The translations under genes and the position numbers were made by a program. The notes under the pieces are model-generated. The model saw nothing but the letters and a program-made list of their open reading frames with translations, had not been told where the DNA came from and did no database searches. From NCBI GenBank assembly GCA_034406715.1, contig CP137881.1, positions 310,001-374,000 on the forward strand: DNA of 64,000 nt. The letters run 5' to 3'. Shown here piece after piece: positions 1 to 11,379 of this stretch. Position 1 is the first letter of the stretch, and each line of letters opens with the position of its first letter. This DNA is from Rhodotorula mucilaginosa. Its lineage: Eukaryota; Basidiomycota; Microbotryomycetes; Sporidiobolales; Sporidiobolaceae.

Positions 1-1921
1 CTCCCGCTGAGTCGCATCGAGCTCGGCCAGTAGCGTCTCGACGAGCTCAACGTCAAGCTCCGCCAAGGAGCTCCGGACGGACTCTTGCTGCGACATTTGC
101 AGCGATTCTCGGACCCGTCGCGCCGTCTCCGATGGCTTCGACGACGATGCCGAGTCGGCACGTTCATCGGGCGTCGTCGGATCCCGCGGCGAGTCAAGAG
201 CGTCGAGCTGTTCTTTGTCTGACACAGGTCCAGACGCAGGATCGCCGGTCGTGGCGGAGGTGACACCAGACTGGAAGGGTGATCCCGGCGACGAGCTCGT
301 CACGTGCGTGAGGAAGAGCAGAGTGTCGGGATCATAGAAAGACGTCGAGTGCGCAAGGTCGGCCGAGCCGTATTGTTGCGACTGCTGTGCCTCGACCGGC
401 GTCACCTTTTGAGGAGTGAGAATCTCGCGAGAAGGACGGCGAGGCGAAGCAGTCTGGCGAGTAGAAGGGACATCGAAATCAACGTCTCCCTCGGCGTCGT
501 TCGAGCCCGCGGGTGGTGGCACGGGCCGAGCCATCGCACCATAGAACCCAGATCGGCGATTATGCGCTTTCGAGCCCGCAATCGGCGCGGCCAAGCCGAC
601 CGTGCTGCCGCCGTCCGGAGCTCGGTCTGCGGCATCAGTGTCGTCGAAGGAGTCGACAAAGACATCGGCGGTGACGGACAAATGTGGCAGTTGCTCGGCA
701 GCTGTCGACGTGACCGGTACCGGTTCCGCGTCCGTACTTGTGCCGGTCGCTGCCGGCTGCAGGGCGGATGCGCCTCCGTGCGGACGGACCGTAGGAGACG
801 GAACACTGGGCGGGAGCGACGGCGTACCCGAGCGTGCGTGAATTGCGATGGAGTCGGTGGGAGCGTCCATGAGGTCTGATCGGCCTTCGGACGGGATCGA
901 GCTGGAACCTCCTGGCTGACGTGGAAGCGGTCGGACCGGCGCAGGCGAGTGCCGGCTCATTGCCTGCACAGGTTCGGGAGTGCGCGCCGGCGTCGGCGGC
1001 GAGCTCGTGTCGCGCGAGACGCTCGAGGAGTCGTAGGCGTTCAACTGAGCAGGGGCCGTCTCGCTATCGGGTTGCGATCTACGACCACCCCTGCTTTCGC
1101 GATCCTTGCGCGCTCGCCGCTTCGCTTCTGCATGTCGCCGAGTCCGCGCGACGCGGTCGTTGTGGCACGCCATGCACCAGATACCTTGGTTCGTCTTGGC
1201 GAAGATGAGCTCCTCGATCTTGTTCGAGCAGGAACGGCATCGGAAGCAGTCGGCATGGTAGGATTCGTCGCCTGTACGGGCAGCGCCGAAAAAATTTAGT
1301 AAACGACAGCAAGGTTTCGCGCTCGACATCGTGGGAGACTTGCCCGTAACAATCGCTTCGTTGTGGATCGGCTTTTGGCAGATCGTGCACATGTACGAGC
1401 AGTTCTCGCAGACGGGGCTGCCATCGGAGAGAAGGAGCAGGTTCGTGTTGTGCTCGACAAGGCAACGGCATTTGGCACAGCGACTGCGGAGTGACAGCAG
1501 CAGTTGGGTCAGGGAAGACGCGCAGGGTTAACCCGAGTGGCGAAGCGGCGACTTACAAGCTGGTGTTACCATCAGAATAAGAGAGCAAAGCTGTCAACAG
1601 GGCGTAATGCAGGTCCGAGTGCGGATATATGGACATACCAATTGACACTGGGGGAGGGAGCACGCAGGTCAGCGGGGGAAGGCGGCAACGCAGCCTTTTG
1701 TGACGACGCACTGGAACAAGTATTTTCCGAAGGACACGACAGACTCGTCCCTGACTTCGTCGAGGTCCTGCTTGCATGCTGGGAGCGTGTGCGCAAGGAA
1801 AGTCAGCGGGCGAGATTGTCAATGGGGTTTCGCAGAAAGAAGAGGAAGTACCGTTGCATACGGCGGTACCGGCAGTTGCCGGATCTGCCGACTCTTCGGG
1901 TATACTGCTGTCCATTTCCAT
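1..1921 (-). CDS. LIM-domain protein, probable LIM-RhoGAP (C-terminus outside window)
   Basis: Four exons can be placed: 1921-1852, 1778-1712, 1483-1344, and 1271 running off the window edge; 516 residues are visible. The first LIM zinc finger begins CNACKQDLDEV and is split by the long 1711-1484 intron before RCAKCRC. The second runs from YMCTICQKPI to YHADCFRCRSC and GIWCMACHNDR. A basic stretch and a long Ser/Pro/Thr-rich region follow. Two N-terminal LIM domains before a long disordered linker are typical of fungal Rga/Lrg-type Rho GTPase activators, whose GAP domain would lie beyond position 1; that domain is not seen, so the RhoGAP assignment is inference. The third intron (1343-1272) starts with GCAAGT rather than GT. 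The start at 1921 is the first ATG in frame with the LIM exon; a further 5' exon cannot be excluded. Confidence 0.75.
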
Positions 1922-2673
1922 CCACTGTGCACCTGCGTCGGGCGTTGCCGCGTGGGTTCACGACCACTTCTTCGATGGATTTAGTCGCAGCTGCTGCAAG
2001 GCGAAGCAAGTCAGCGTACAGGGTTCTGTCTCGCGCACGGTCACATCACGGGATAGTAGCTACTCACTGCCCGTGACACGCGACTGATCCGACTGCTCTA
2101 CGCCGCGCGGTGAATCAAACGCCGACGTCCAGACACGCGCCGCCGTGAATGCGCCGGAACCGCGTCTCTCGCTCGTCGACGCGGGTCGTGGGACCGCGCC
2201 AGCCGGTCTCGGACGGTGACTTGTTTGTCGGTCGTACGCGCAGGACGACGGCGAGCTTGCGGAGCGGATGTAGGTCACGACACCGAGAACGACGGATCAG
2301 AGTGGGGAGAGAGTTCCGACCGGACCAACAACGGGACGCAGCGTCGATCGCGGCAGCTGAGAGAGTTCGCGGGCAGTAATAGCCGTACTGTACCCACTTG
2401 TCACCACCAGAAACAGATGGCCGTCGTAGGCTGGCTGCGAACCAAATTGCTTTCCAAAGTCGGACGTCCATTTCCGTCCGCATGAATTCTGGGTAAACAC
2501 ACAGTGCACTACAGGATAGCAACAAAGAACATCAAGAGAATGGGAAGATCCTACGAATTGGCGAGGAGCGCGCAACATGCGGCCCCAACGAGCAAACGGC
2601 GGCGCGCCGACAATCGGAGAAGGGACAAAGGGAAACCGAGAGATACCGATCAGGCAGTTCTGCCCGGGCGGCG
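1922..2673. other. Intergenic region upstream of the LIM gene
   Basis: No convincing coding exon was found. Open frames here lack codon bias, motifs and splice context. It presumably holds the LIM gene promoter and the 3' flank of the bZIP gene. Confidence 0.5.
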
Positions 2674-4788
2674 TCAAAGCTGAGCGGAAGGATACGCCTG
2701 CCTGCTAGCAGCAGCGTCTTCGCGCATGGCTTGTTGCAGGGCTTGACGGGCCGCCTCTTGGCACGTAGCCTTGAGTTTCATCCTGGGAAAAAGAAGAAAG
2801 GAATCCGTCAATCTCGACGACAAACGGAGTGACGGGTCAGAGCACAAGTAAGGTACGCACTCTGAGCAGAGGCCGTCGAGGTCAAACTCGAATTTGCCGT
2901 TCGGATCGAATTGACCCTTGAGCTTTGCGAGGGCATCGGCGCCACCGTTGGCGGCGGCGCTTGCCAGGGCCGACGACATCGGGCAGGCAGGCGATCCCAC
3001 GTGGCCGAGGTTGCCCAAGCCAAAGTCGCTTGCATACGACGGGGTGGCAGTAGTCGGTGCGGTCGACGAAGCGGATGCAGTCGCTGAAGACACCGGGGAC
3101 TCGTGCAGAGACGACGGGAATGACCGCTCGCCGGCTGCGACGGGCGCGCTGGGCGGCGACGGGTTGAGAAACGCGGCCAAGGTCTCTTCGGTCGCGGGGC
3201 TGAGCGCGGCCGAGCCTGCTGGGAGTCCGAGGTTCGCAGTCGGACCGGCGAGCAGTGCGTCCAGGTCGGCAAACGTCGACAAGTCGGACGACGGCATGCC
3301 GAGAGAGGCCAGCGGGTCCCGATAGGCCTTGAACACGTCCCCAGAAAGAGCTTCGGGCGACGCGACGGGCAAATTGCTGAAGCTGGTAAAAGGCGACGGA
3401 GAGGGATTGACGAAAGAACTGAGGAAGAGCGAATCCGAGGCATCGGACGACGTCGTCGGCGGCGTCGGGTTGTCGAGCGCTCTCGGCGAGGGCTTGACGT
3501 CCGAAGACGTCGACGCGAACAGGACAGGCGAATCGACCCTGGAAGTCGAAACGCTCGATGTGGTCGAATCGACGGAAGGACCGCTCTCGAAGCGGAACGA
3601 GGTCGAGCTCTGGCTCGTGCCCAGGGCGTCTGAGGGCGAAGACGCGCCCGATTGCGGCGGGCGGAACGCGGTCGACTGCGACATGGCGCTCGACCCGCTG
3701 ACGTCCTTGTCGTAATCGAACGTGAAGGCGGTTTCGTAGACCTTGAGCCGTGCGTTCTCGCTCTGCAGGCTGTGGGACACTCGTCCGGTAAGCGAACCAG
3801 TCACTCGCGCAAAGAGGTACGCGTCGCCGAGATGTGCACTCACTTTTCGAGAAGCTGCTTGAGAGCCGCGTTCTCGGCATCCCTGTCCTTTGTCTGTTGC
3901 TCGAGGCTAACGACGCGCTCTTCGAGATCTTTCAGGTGCTGTCGTCGGGGAACAAGGCGTGATCAGTCAGGAGCTTGTCACGCAGACAGGGCGGGCAGCG
4001 TGCAGAGAAGCTGCCGGACCTTTTCCTTGCGCTCGCGGAAATTGCGTTGGGCTTGTCGGTTTTGCGCTTTACGCCGTTCCGAGGTCTTGCCCTTGCCGTC
4101 GGTACCGTCGTCGGGAGATTCGCCTGCGAGGTAGAGCTTTGCACGTCAGTCCCCGCGCGGCCCACGAGGACACCACTGACTTTGCACGCACTGCGAGCCG
4201 TCACGCCGTCGTCGACCGTGGCGTGCGAGTGGTGACCGGCGCCGGAATCGGACGTCCGCCTGTGGTCCTTGATCGCGCCTGCAGTTCCAGCTCCGTTCTT
4301 GCGCTTCGGGTCGTGCGCGCCGTGAGACCGGTCGGCTGAGACACCCGCGCCTTGTTGTTGCGAAGCCCGCGTCGGCGACGAACGGCGTCCCCTCGACTTT
4401 GGTGCATTCTTGCCGTACGAGTCTGAAGCCGGTGCGGAGAGCGACGTGTTGGCGTTGCCGTCGCTCGAAGACGGAGAAGCCGAGTCGCTGGTCAACTCGG
4501 GGCTCGAAGCTTCGGCCAGAGTGGAGCCACCTCCGCCGACAAATCCGCCGAGGGCGACGGGCGGGATGTCGGCGAAATGGTGCGTGGCTTTGGGGTCATC
4601 CTGCAAGAAGCTCGACAAGCTGGCAAGGTCTGCGTACGAGGCGTGGAACGGTGTCAGGTTTCTATCGGATTTCTCGAGATGATGAGAAAGCAAGGCGGCG
4701 GTGCTAGCGGGAGGGGGAGGGAGGGGAGAGGCTCACAGTCGTCCGCCGAGTCGGCAGAGAGGAAGTCTGGGGCAGTCCAGTGGTCCAT
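2674..4788 (-). CDS. YAP1: AP-1-like bZIP transcription factor (Yap1/Pap1 family)
   Basis: Six exons (4788-4737, 4629-4192, 4123-4020, 3938-3844, 3769-2861, 2782-2674) encode 568 residues. The basic region contains the family signature KAQNRQAQRNFRERKEK at about residues 180-198. An intron separates it from the leucine zipper, which begins HLKDLEERVVSLEQQ. The extreme C-terminus carries the Pap1/Yap1 C-terminal cysteine-rich/export element, FDLDGLCSEMKLKATCQE, interrupted by the last intron. Family members sense peroxide and electrophiles by cysteine oxidation, which masks the export signal and retains the protein in the nucleus to switch on antioxidant genes. This protein shows only three cysteines in total, fewer than Yap1. 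The gene is divergent from the Ssh4-like gene. The start at 4788 gives a short first exon whose splice restores the reading frame. Confidence 0.9.
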
Positions 4789-5421
4789 GGCTGCTCACGA
4801 AGATGCAGCTACACTTGGTCTCTGGCTGAGAGGGAGGCGTCTTGCTCTCGTAAGCGACAAGCGGCCGCGCCGAGTCATGATGGCAACGTGCACTCATTTT
4901 TTCTCGTGTTCCGAGAAGCCAGACAACGAAATAATAAGTATGAGTGCAAAGCAGGACTCATCTATATAGCAAGCAAGAGGTCGGAGAGATGAGTGGCGAC
5001 TGAGGGCTGCGTTCCCCCTGTCCTCCAAAGTGAAGCCGAAGCGAGTCGGCGCCCGCTCGCCGCCCCACGCAAGCGATTCGCCTCGATGGCGACGGCGACT
5101 CGGCGCATGCGCCTGCTCGGACAACTCGAGTCGACCGGCGGACGAGTCTGGACGGCGCCCGCCAAGTTGGATCGCAGCGACGGCCCGGTGTGGCGAGATT
5201 GGCCCGCTATCGGCGACGGTTCGGGGTCGTGGCCAGCCATGCCAGGGAACGCCCCTCCGCCTGCGCCGGCAAGGCATACAAGCAACCATGTGAGTTGGAC
5301 AGACGCGGCGGTCAAATTCTTCCTCGCTGACTCCGGGACTCTCGAACCGTCGTCGACTCCCTTCCTCTTGCTGCGATTTCCACCTTCTTCCCGGTGGCTT
5401 GTGCGAAATCCTCGACCGCGC
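4789..5421. other. Divergent promoter region between bZIP and Ssh4-like genes
   Basis: About 630 bp separate the two start codons. An open frame in phase with the Ssh4-like gene extends back to 4993 and could encode an N-terminal extension, but it has no recognisable domain. No further gene was seen. Confidence 0.45.
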
Positions 5422-7616
5422 ATGCAGACGCTGGCGATCCTCATCCCGCTCATTGTCGTCTCGACAGTGCTTCTGCTCCTCCTCTTCTTCACGACAGCCC
5501 TCCTCCTCCACCGCCGGCGGAGAGGCATCGAACTCGCAGACGAAGGCGGCCCGACCAACCTCGAGCGCGAAGATCGGATCGATGGCGAAGGCGGACTCGA
5601 CGGAGTCGAGGCGAGGTGGCTGCAGACTGTCGATGAACCGGTCAAAATGGGCTACGTGCGGGCAAAAAGTGCGTCGTGCAGATCCTCCCCTCGTTCGCGC
5701 CACGACCACGACTCGCTGACACACCCCACCGCTTTCGCAGTCTGGCAAACACAATACCCTCCCGACTCGCAGCCGACAGAGATCACGCTCTCGCAGTTCC
5801 TGTCAATCCAGGAGAAAGGCGTCTCGGCATGGTCCTTCGAGCCCGATTACGAATCGAACCCGGCCATCATCGTCGAATCCCGCACCGAGATCACTTTTCT
5901 CGCCGACGGGCAGGGCATGGCTCCGGAGGAAGGCGGCGGCTGCTCCGTGCAGAGCAATCTCCCGGTGCCGAAACTCAACGACGTCTACTACTTCGAATGC
6001 AAGATGTACGAGAAGCCGTCGGCGACGAACGTCTCGATCGGCCTGGCCACCAAGCCATATCCTTCCTTCCGCATGCCCGGTACGCGACGATTGGCCCTCC
6101 TGCTTTGTGGGACGACGTTTTTGCTGACTCGGAGAGGACTCGTGTGGCGGCAGGCATGAGTCGGTACTCCGTCGGGTACCATTCGCAGGATGGCTTCAAG
6201 TCACACTCGTTCCCCTTTACCGCCACTTCGTACGGACCGGCGCTGCTCGAAGGCGACACACTCGGCGTCGGCTATCGTCCGCGGACCGGAACTGTCTTCT
6301 TCACTCGGAACGGGAAAAAGCTCGAGGATGCCTTTGTCGGGTTCAACAAGCGCAACGTGTTTCCGACGATCGGCGCGGACGGCCCTTGCAGCGTGCACGT
6401 CAACCTCGGTCAAGCTGGATTCGTCTTCATCGAAGCGAACGTCAAGAAATGGGGACTCGCGCCGATGATGGGAACGCTCGCGCCGCCTCCTGCGTATGGT
6501 TCGGAGCGAGGCAGCATCTTGCTCGAGACGGCGGCAACCAGCTCGACCGCGGCCGACCGAGCCCGCCATCCTCACACACCGCGTCACCGTCGCACGTCTT
6601 CCTTGAACAGTCACATCCAGGCGTCATCTGCAGCGGCAGCCGCAGCGCTGTCTTCCCCGACACAGCCGATTCGTCCTTCTCCTCTTCGCAACTCGCACTC
6701 TCGACAAACTTCCACCACGAGTACTAGGTCCGGCAGCTCTCCGCGCCGAGAACGGCGAAGCGGCGGCAGCGACGGCGCCGAAGATGACGACAGCGGTGGT
6801 CACAATCCGCCCACGCCCGGGTTGCTCGACATCAGTCTCCAATCCATGCACCGCTTCCCGGATCGATTTCCTGACCGGATTTTTGAGGCGGAAGAGGAAG
6901 ATGGCGAGGGCAGTCAGTCGCCGACGCCCGAATCTGACGAGGAGGAAGGAAGCAGGACCCCCGAGGAGGACGACAACGACGAGGAAAGCCTGCTACGGAC
7001 ACCTCGAGCACAAGGTACCGTTGACCAAGCCAGTGCTAGGAGCGTCAGTCCGCCCGAATATCACCCGATCGATCCGAACGTACGTTCGCTCTCTTGAGCC
7101 TGCTTTCCCACCATGGCCACTCCTGACGTCTCTTTTGCCGTGCCCACCCGGTAGATGTACGCCCCCGGAGTAGCAGAGACGATACTAGAAGACGTCCTCG
7201 GCCGCGCGACCCGCGCCTCCCCTTCGGCCCGGACCCTCGTCGGCGGCGGCGCCTCCTCCACCCCTTCCCTTTTTGCCGGTCCGACTCCGCAACAGCAGGC
7301 TCTCGACGCCTATCTCGCCCAGCAACGGCGAAGTCAGCAGTCGCTCGCAAACAACTTGCTTTCCCGACCCCTACTCAACCTGAGCGGGCGGAGCAGTCCG
7401 AGCGTCGGCACGTACGAAGCTCGAACGGAAGAGCCGTCCTCTGGCTCCACTCGGGATGCCGGCCACGGGTCCACGCATTCGATCTGGAGTTGGTTGACGG
7501 GGCGAAGCGCAGCGGCTGCTCCTCAGAACGATGGCGGTGCTGATGCTGCGTCACAAGCCGAAGAAGGTCGTTTGGCATCACCTCGCTCACCTCCACCTCC
7601 GTTCCCGTCGTCTTGA
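5422..7616 (+). CDS. SSH4: Ssh4/Ear1-like membrane SPRY protein, Rsp5 adaptor
   Basis: Four exons (5422-5668, 5741-6079, 6154-7079, 7155-7616) give 657 residues. The order matches Ssh4/Ear1: a near N-terminal membrane anchor (LAILIPLIVVSTVLLLLLFF), a short basic stretch, then a family-specific block (WSFEPDYESNPAIIVESRTE) leading into a B30.2/SPRY domain across exons 2-3. Key pieces are YYFECKMYEKPSATNVSIGL, RYSVGYHSQDG and GYRPRTGTVFFTRNGKKLED. Two PY motifs that could bind Rsp5 WW domains are visible: PPAY just after SPRY and PPEY near the end of exon 3. Relatives sit on endosomal or vacuolar membranes and recruit the Rsp5/Nedd4 ligase to membrane cargo. Two introns have lengths divisible by three and no in-frame stop, so they read through if not spliced. 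The start is uncertain; in-frame ATGs exist upstream, but 5422 places the anchor as in relatives. Confidence 0.85.
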
Positions 7617-8060
7617 CCTGCTGGACATCGATCTCCTCCCCTCAGCATGTATTTCTTTTCCCCCGCCTGTCTATCCCGCATCCGTGTCACAACTTACGTA
7701 CGCCTGCTCATGCCCCTTGTAGCCTTTTCCCCTCATGTCCGCACTCCTCTTTTTCACTCCGGCCGGACGTCTCTCGCACGCACCCGGATTTTGGTGCGCC
7801 TGAGAGATATAAGCGACCTGTCCCGCTGCTTGTAATACAGCGAGACACATACATACATAAGTTAGCGCACGCATGCACGCCGAGTTGCAAGCTTTCCGAG
7901 ACGGCCACGCGCGAGCGAAAACTTGGCGAGGTTCACCTCCACATCGGCGAGAGCGCCGCCAAGAGATCGCGCGCGGCATCCGCTCAGCGATGATCATGAC
8001 ATTTCGCCTGCTCTTGCTCTTGCACGCTTCCAGTCGCTCTTCTATAAGGGCTCGCTGAGT
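7617..8060. other. Intergenic region, Ssh4-like to ADAM gene
   Basis: Pyrimidine-rich sequence follows the Ssh4-like stop, and a TCTATAAG stretch lies about 20 bp before the ADAM start. No gene is supported. Confidence 0.4.
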
Positions 8061-11000
8061 ATGCGAGTTACACTGACCGGCTGGCCTCGCGTAATCTCTG
8101 CGTTGCCGCTGCTGCTGCTCCTCGCCGCTCTCGCACCGCCGCCTTCAGTTGAGGCAAAGTCCCTTCCGCCAGCGCCACTCGGTCCGAACGCTCTCGCACA
8201 TCCACAAGATCTGCGGCTCCGGATCATACGACGCTCCGAAGCGGTACCGCAAGTCTCCGCGCCGAGGCGGTCATCGACAAAACGCTCGGTTGAACGAAAC
8301 GCAGCATCGCCAAGCCAGGCGCCGCCGCAATGGGACGATCGCTTCCTCCTCTCCTTCCGCGGTCACGAAGGTCGACTGGTCACTCTCTCGCTGCGGCCGA
8401 ATGCAGATCTCGTCCCGTCCGGCGGCGTCCGGAGCGTCGAACGGTGGAGGGACGACGCAACTGGCGAATGGAAGTCCTCCGAGCGCATCCTCGGCCGCGA
8501 GGACATCCGCGCGTACGAGGGTTGGGTCGTGAACGAACACGAGGATCTCGAGAACTGGGTCCGGGAAGAAGAAGCCGGTGTCGTGCGACCCGTCGACGCT
8601 GCGGCGGGGTGGGCGCGCGTTGTCTTGTCCGCCGGCGAGCACGCCGCGGACGACCAGCCTATCCGATTCCAAGGTGCATACTCTCAGGACGGAGAGCTCT
8701 ACACGATCCATTCGACCGAGCGGTATCTCCAAACGCGAGAGCCTCTCGATCCCGAGCCACCGCGACTGCCGACTTTGCGCAAGCGCTTTGCATCGAACGG
8801 GAGCGACGAGATCGCGTACGACTATGCCTATCCTCCGATGGTGATCGTTCGGGATCAAGACGTCCTCACACCGGAGGAGCAAGCGGCGATGCTGGCCAAG
8901 CGCGGTCTTCCGCAACTTCCCAGCCCGGGCGCCCCGACTTGTTCGCACGACCAACTCGCGTTCAACACCGATCCCGCTCATCCCGTCTACATCAACTCGG
9001 ACCCGGTCCACAACGCAACTTCCCCGTGGTTCCCATTCTCGCCGTTCTACCCGAACCGTGACGCACTCTTCAGCCCTGCCGATCATTCGGTGGTGCCAAC
9101 AGGACACAGCTTCGTTCCGCGGGGTCACAAGCGCGTCAAGCGGCAAGGGAACGATATCAGCGGCAGCAATGGCCAGTCCTCCAACTTTATCAACAGCATC
9201 GGTTCTACGGCCGGATGCCCGAAGCAGCAACGTGTTGTCTTCATCGGCGTCGCCGCGGACTGCACTTACGTGAGTCGCCTCCGTCCTGCATTTCCCGTCA
9301 GGTCGACGACCATGCCAGGCTCACCTGGACTATGCGCATCCAGGTTCAGGCATTCAGCTCGCCGGCTGCCGCTCGCGAGCAGATCCTGACCGACATTGGC
9401 AGCGTTTCGGCCCTCTATCAGAGGTCTTTCAACATCTCGCTCGGTGAGTGCACCAACGCCGACATGTACAGACCAAACGACGTCTGACCAGCTTTTCCAC
9501 CGCCCAGGCATCGTCGAGCTCGTCGTGATGAATGCGAGCTGCCCAACAACGTCGGCGCAGGTCGACCAGGCCAACGCCTGGAACGTCCCTTGTCAAAGCA
9601 GTTCCGGCGGAGGCGGCAACATCGGCGTCGACCTGAACACTCGCCTGAGCATGTTTTCGCAATGGCGGGGGAACAAAGGCGGCGGAGACGGCGCCGGTCT
9701 CTGGCACCTCCTCACTGCCTGCAAGACTGCGAGCGAGGTCGGAGTCGCTTGGCTGGGCCAGCTCTGCCGCGTTTCGGCGAGCGGGAGCAACGGACAAGTC
9801 ACCAGCGGAACCGGAGTGACGGCGACGACTCGCAACGAATGGCAGGTCATCGCGCACGAGATCGGCGAGTACTCTTTGATGGAAGCGCTTGCCGACGTGC
9901 GTGTCGCTGACAAGAGAAGCACTGCAGGTCACAATTTTGGTGCGATCCACGACTGCTCTGCGGGGTGCTCGCTCAGCGGCTCCTGCTGTCCTTTGAGCTC
10001 CAGCACCTGCAACGCCGACGCGAACTATATCATGTGAGCATGACCATCTCGAATGCATCCCTGCGTAAGTCGGCTGACTTGCGCTGGATCGCAGGTCACC
10101 GGTTTCGGAGAAGAACGTTTCGGCTTTCTCACCGTGCTCAATCGGCAACATCTGCACCACGCTCTCGAGCTCGCTCAATACAACCTGCCTGGCGGATCCC
10201 GGCGCGGCGAGAAACCCTCCCGTTATCTCGTTAGTGTTGTCCAGCCTTGGCGCGCGAGCTTCTCCAACCTGACAGACTTTCCTTGTGCCACAGACTGCAG
10301 TCGTGCGGGAATGGCATCCTCGAAGAAGGCGAAGAGTGCGACCCCGGGCAGAACGTTGACGATCCCTGCTGCGACGCTTCGACCTGCCGATTCGCGCCCG
10401 GGGCGGTTTGCGATCCTCGCAACTCGCTCTGCTGCACTTCGCAGTGCCAGGTCGCTTCGAACGGCACCGTGTGCCGGGACGCCGTCGACTCACGATGCGA
10501 CCTCGTCGAGACTTGTGACGGCACGAGCGTTACCTGCCCAGACGATCGGTACCGCAACGACGGATCATCCTGCGGTGACGGTCTCTCCTGCGCGTCCGGA
10601 GTATGCACGAGCCGCGATCAGCAGTGTCAAAACGCCGGGTCCTCTCTTGGTCTCACCACTGCTTGTTCTACCGCCGCGGTACGTTCCGGCGAGCGCTGCC
10701 TTCGCGCGAACAAATCAGCATGCTGACGTGCAGTCTCATCGCAGTCCGGCTCGTGCAACATCGCCTGTCGCGATCCGCGCTCATCACGGAGCTGCGTCAT
10801 CCTCGACCAGAGTTTCCGTGACGGAACTGCCTGCGGGTCCGGCGGACGCTGCCGTGGCGGCTCCTGCCAGACGGGCTCCGGGTTGGACCGCGCAAAGGGA
10901 TGGTACCGCGACCACCTGAACATCGCGATCCCCGTGACGGTGATCGTCGGCCTCATCGTCCTCGCTCTTCTCTGGGGGCTGATCTCGTGCTTGTGCTGCC

Positions 11001-11200
11001 GCGGCCGTCGAGGAGGCTTCAAGAGCGGCAAGAAGCTCGGCAAGAATCAATCGTACTCAGCAGCGTACGCCAACAATGGAGGCTACGGCGCTTACGGTGG
11101 CGGCGCCAGTTATTACCCTCCGCCACCAGGTCCGCCACCAACGGGCGCATTCAACGGCCAACCAGTCACTCGCCCACAAGCGTCCTACACCCGCTATTGA
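8061..11200 (+). CDS. ADAM-family membrane metalloprotease (reprolysin, disintegrin, TM)
   Basis: Seven exons (8061-9269, 9344-9443, 9508-9864, 9928-10033, 10095-10229, 10294-10678, 10745-11200) encode 915 residues. A hydrophobic signal peptide is followed by a long propeptide ending at a dibasic HKRVKR site near residue 360, suited to Kex2/furin cleavage. The catalytic domain contains the full zinc motif [13 protein letters not shown], assembled across a GC-AG intron, and a Met-turn (ANYIMSP). A disintegrin domain starts [16 protein letters not shown] and leads into a cysteine-rich region. One transmembrane helix ([20 protein letters not shown]) and a short Gly/Tyr/Pro-rich cytosolic tail with PPPPGPPP finish the protein. 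ADAMs shed or process extracellular and membrane proteins. They are missing from baker's yeast but occur in other fungi. The substrate is unknown. The start was chosen for the signal peptide. Confidence 0.93.
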
Positions 11201-11379
11201 CGAATCCCCGTCATCACCTCATGACTGATGTATAACTACGCATCCCCCTCCCTCTCTTGTAGCCTTTCTACCTCTCTCACACTATGGACATTGACCTCCC
11301 GCATCAAATGTATGACTACTCAGGGCAATTCCGTCCCTCGCTTTGACAATGATGGCTGCCCTTTCCGGAAAAGAAGACA

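Noticed and set aside
4993-5421. N-terminal extension of the Ssh4-like protein
   Set aside because: In frame and open, but without recognisable features; relatives begin close to the membrane anchor. Kept as an alternative start only.
9270-9301. 32-nt intron in the ADAM gene
   Set aside because: Too short for this genome; acceptor at 9343 gives a 74-nt intron in the same phase and a better match to ADAM proteins (CTYVQAF).
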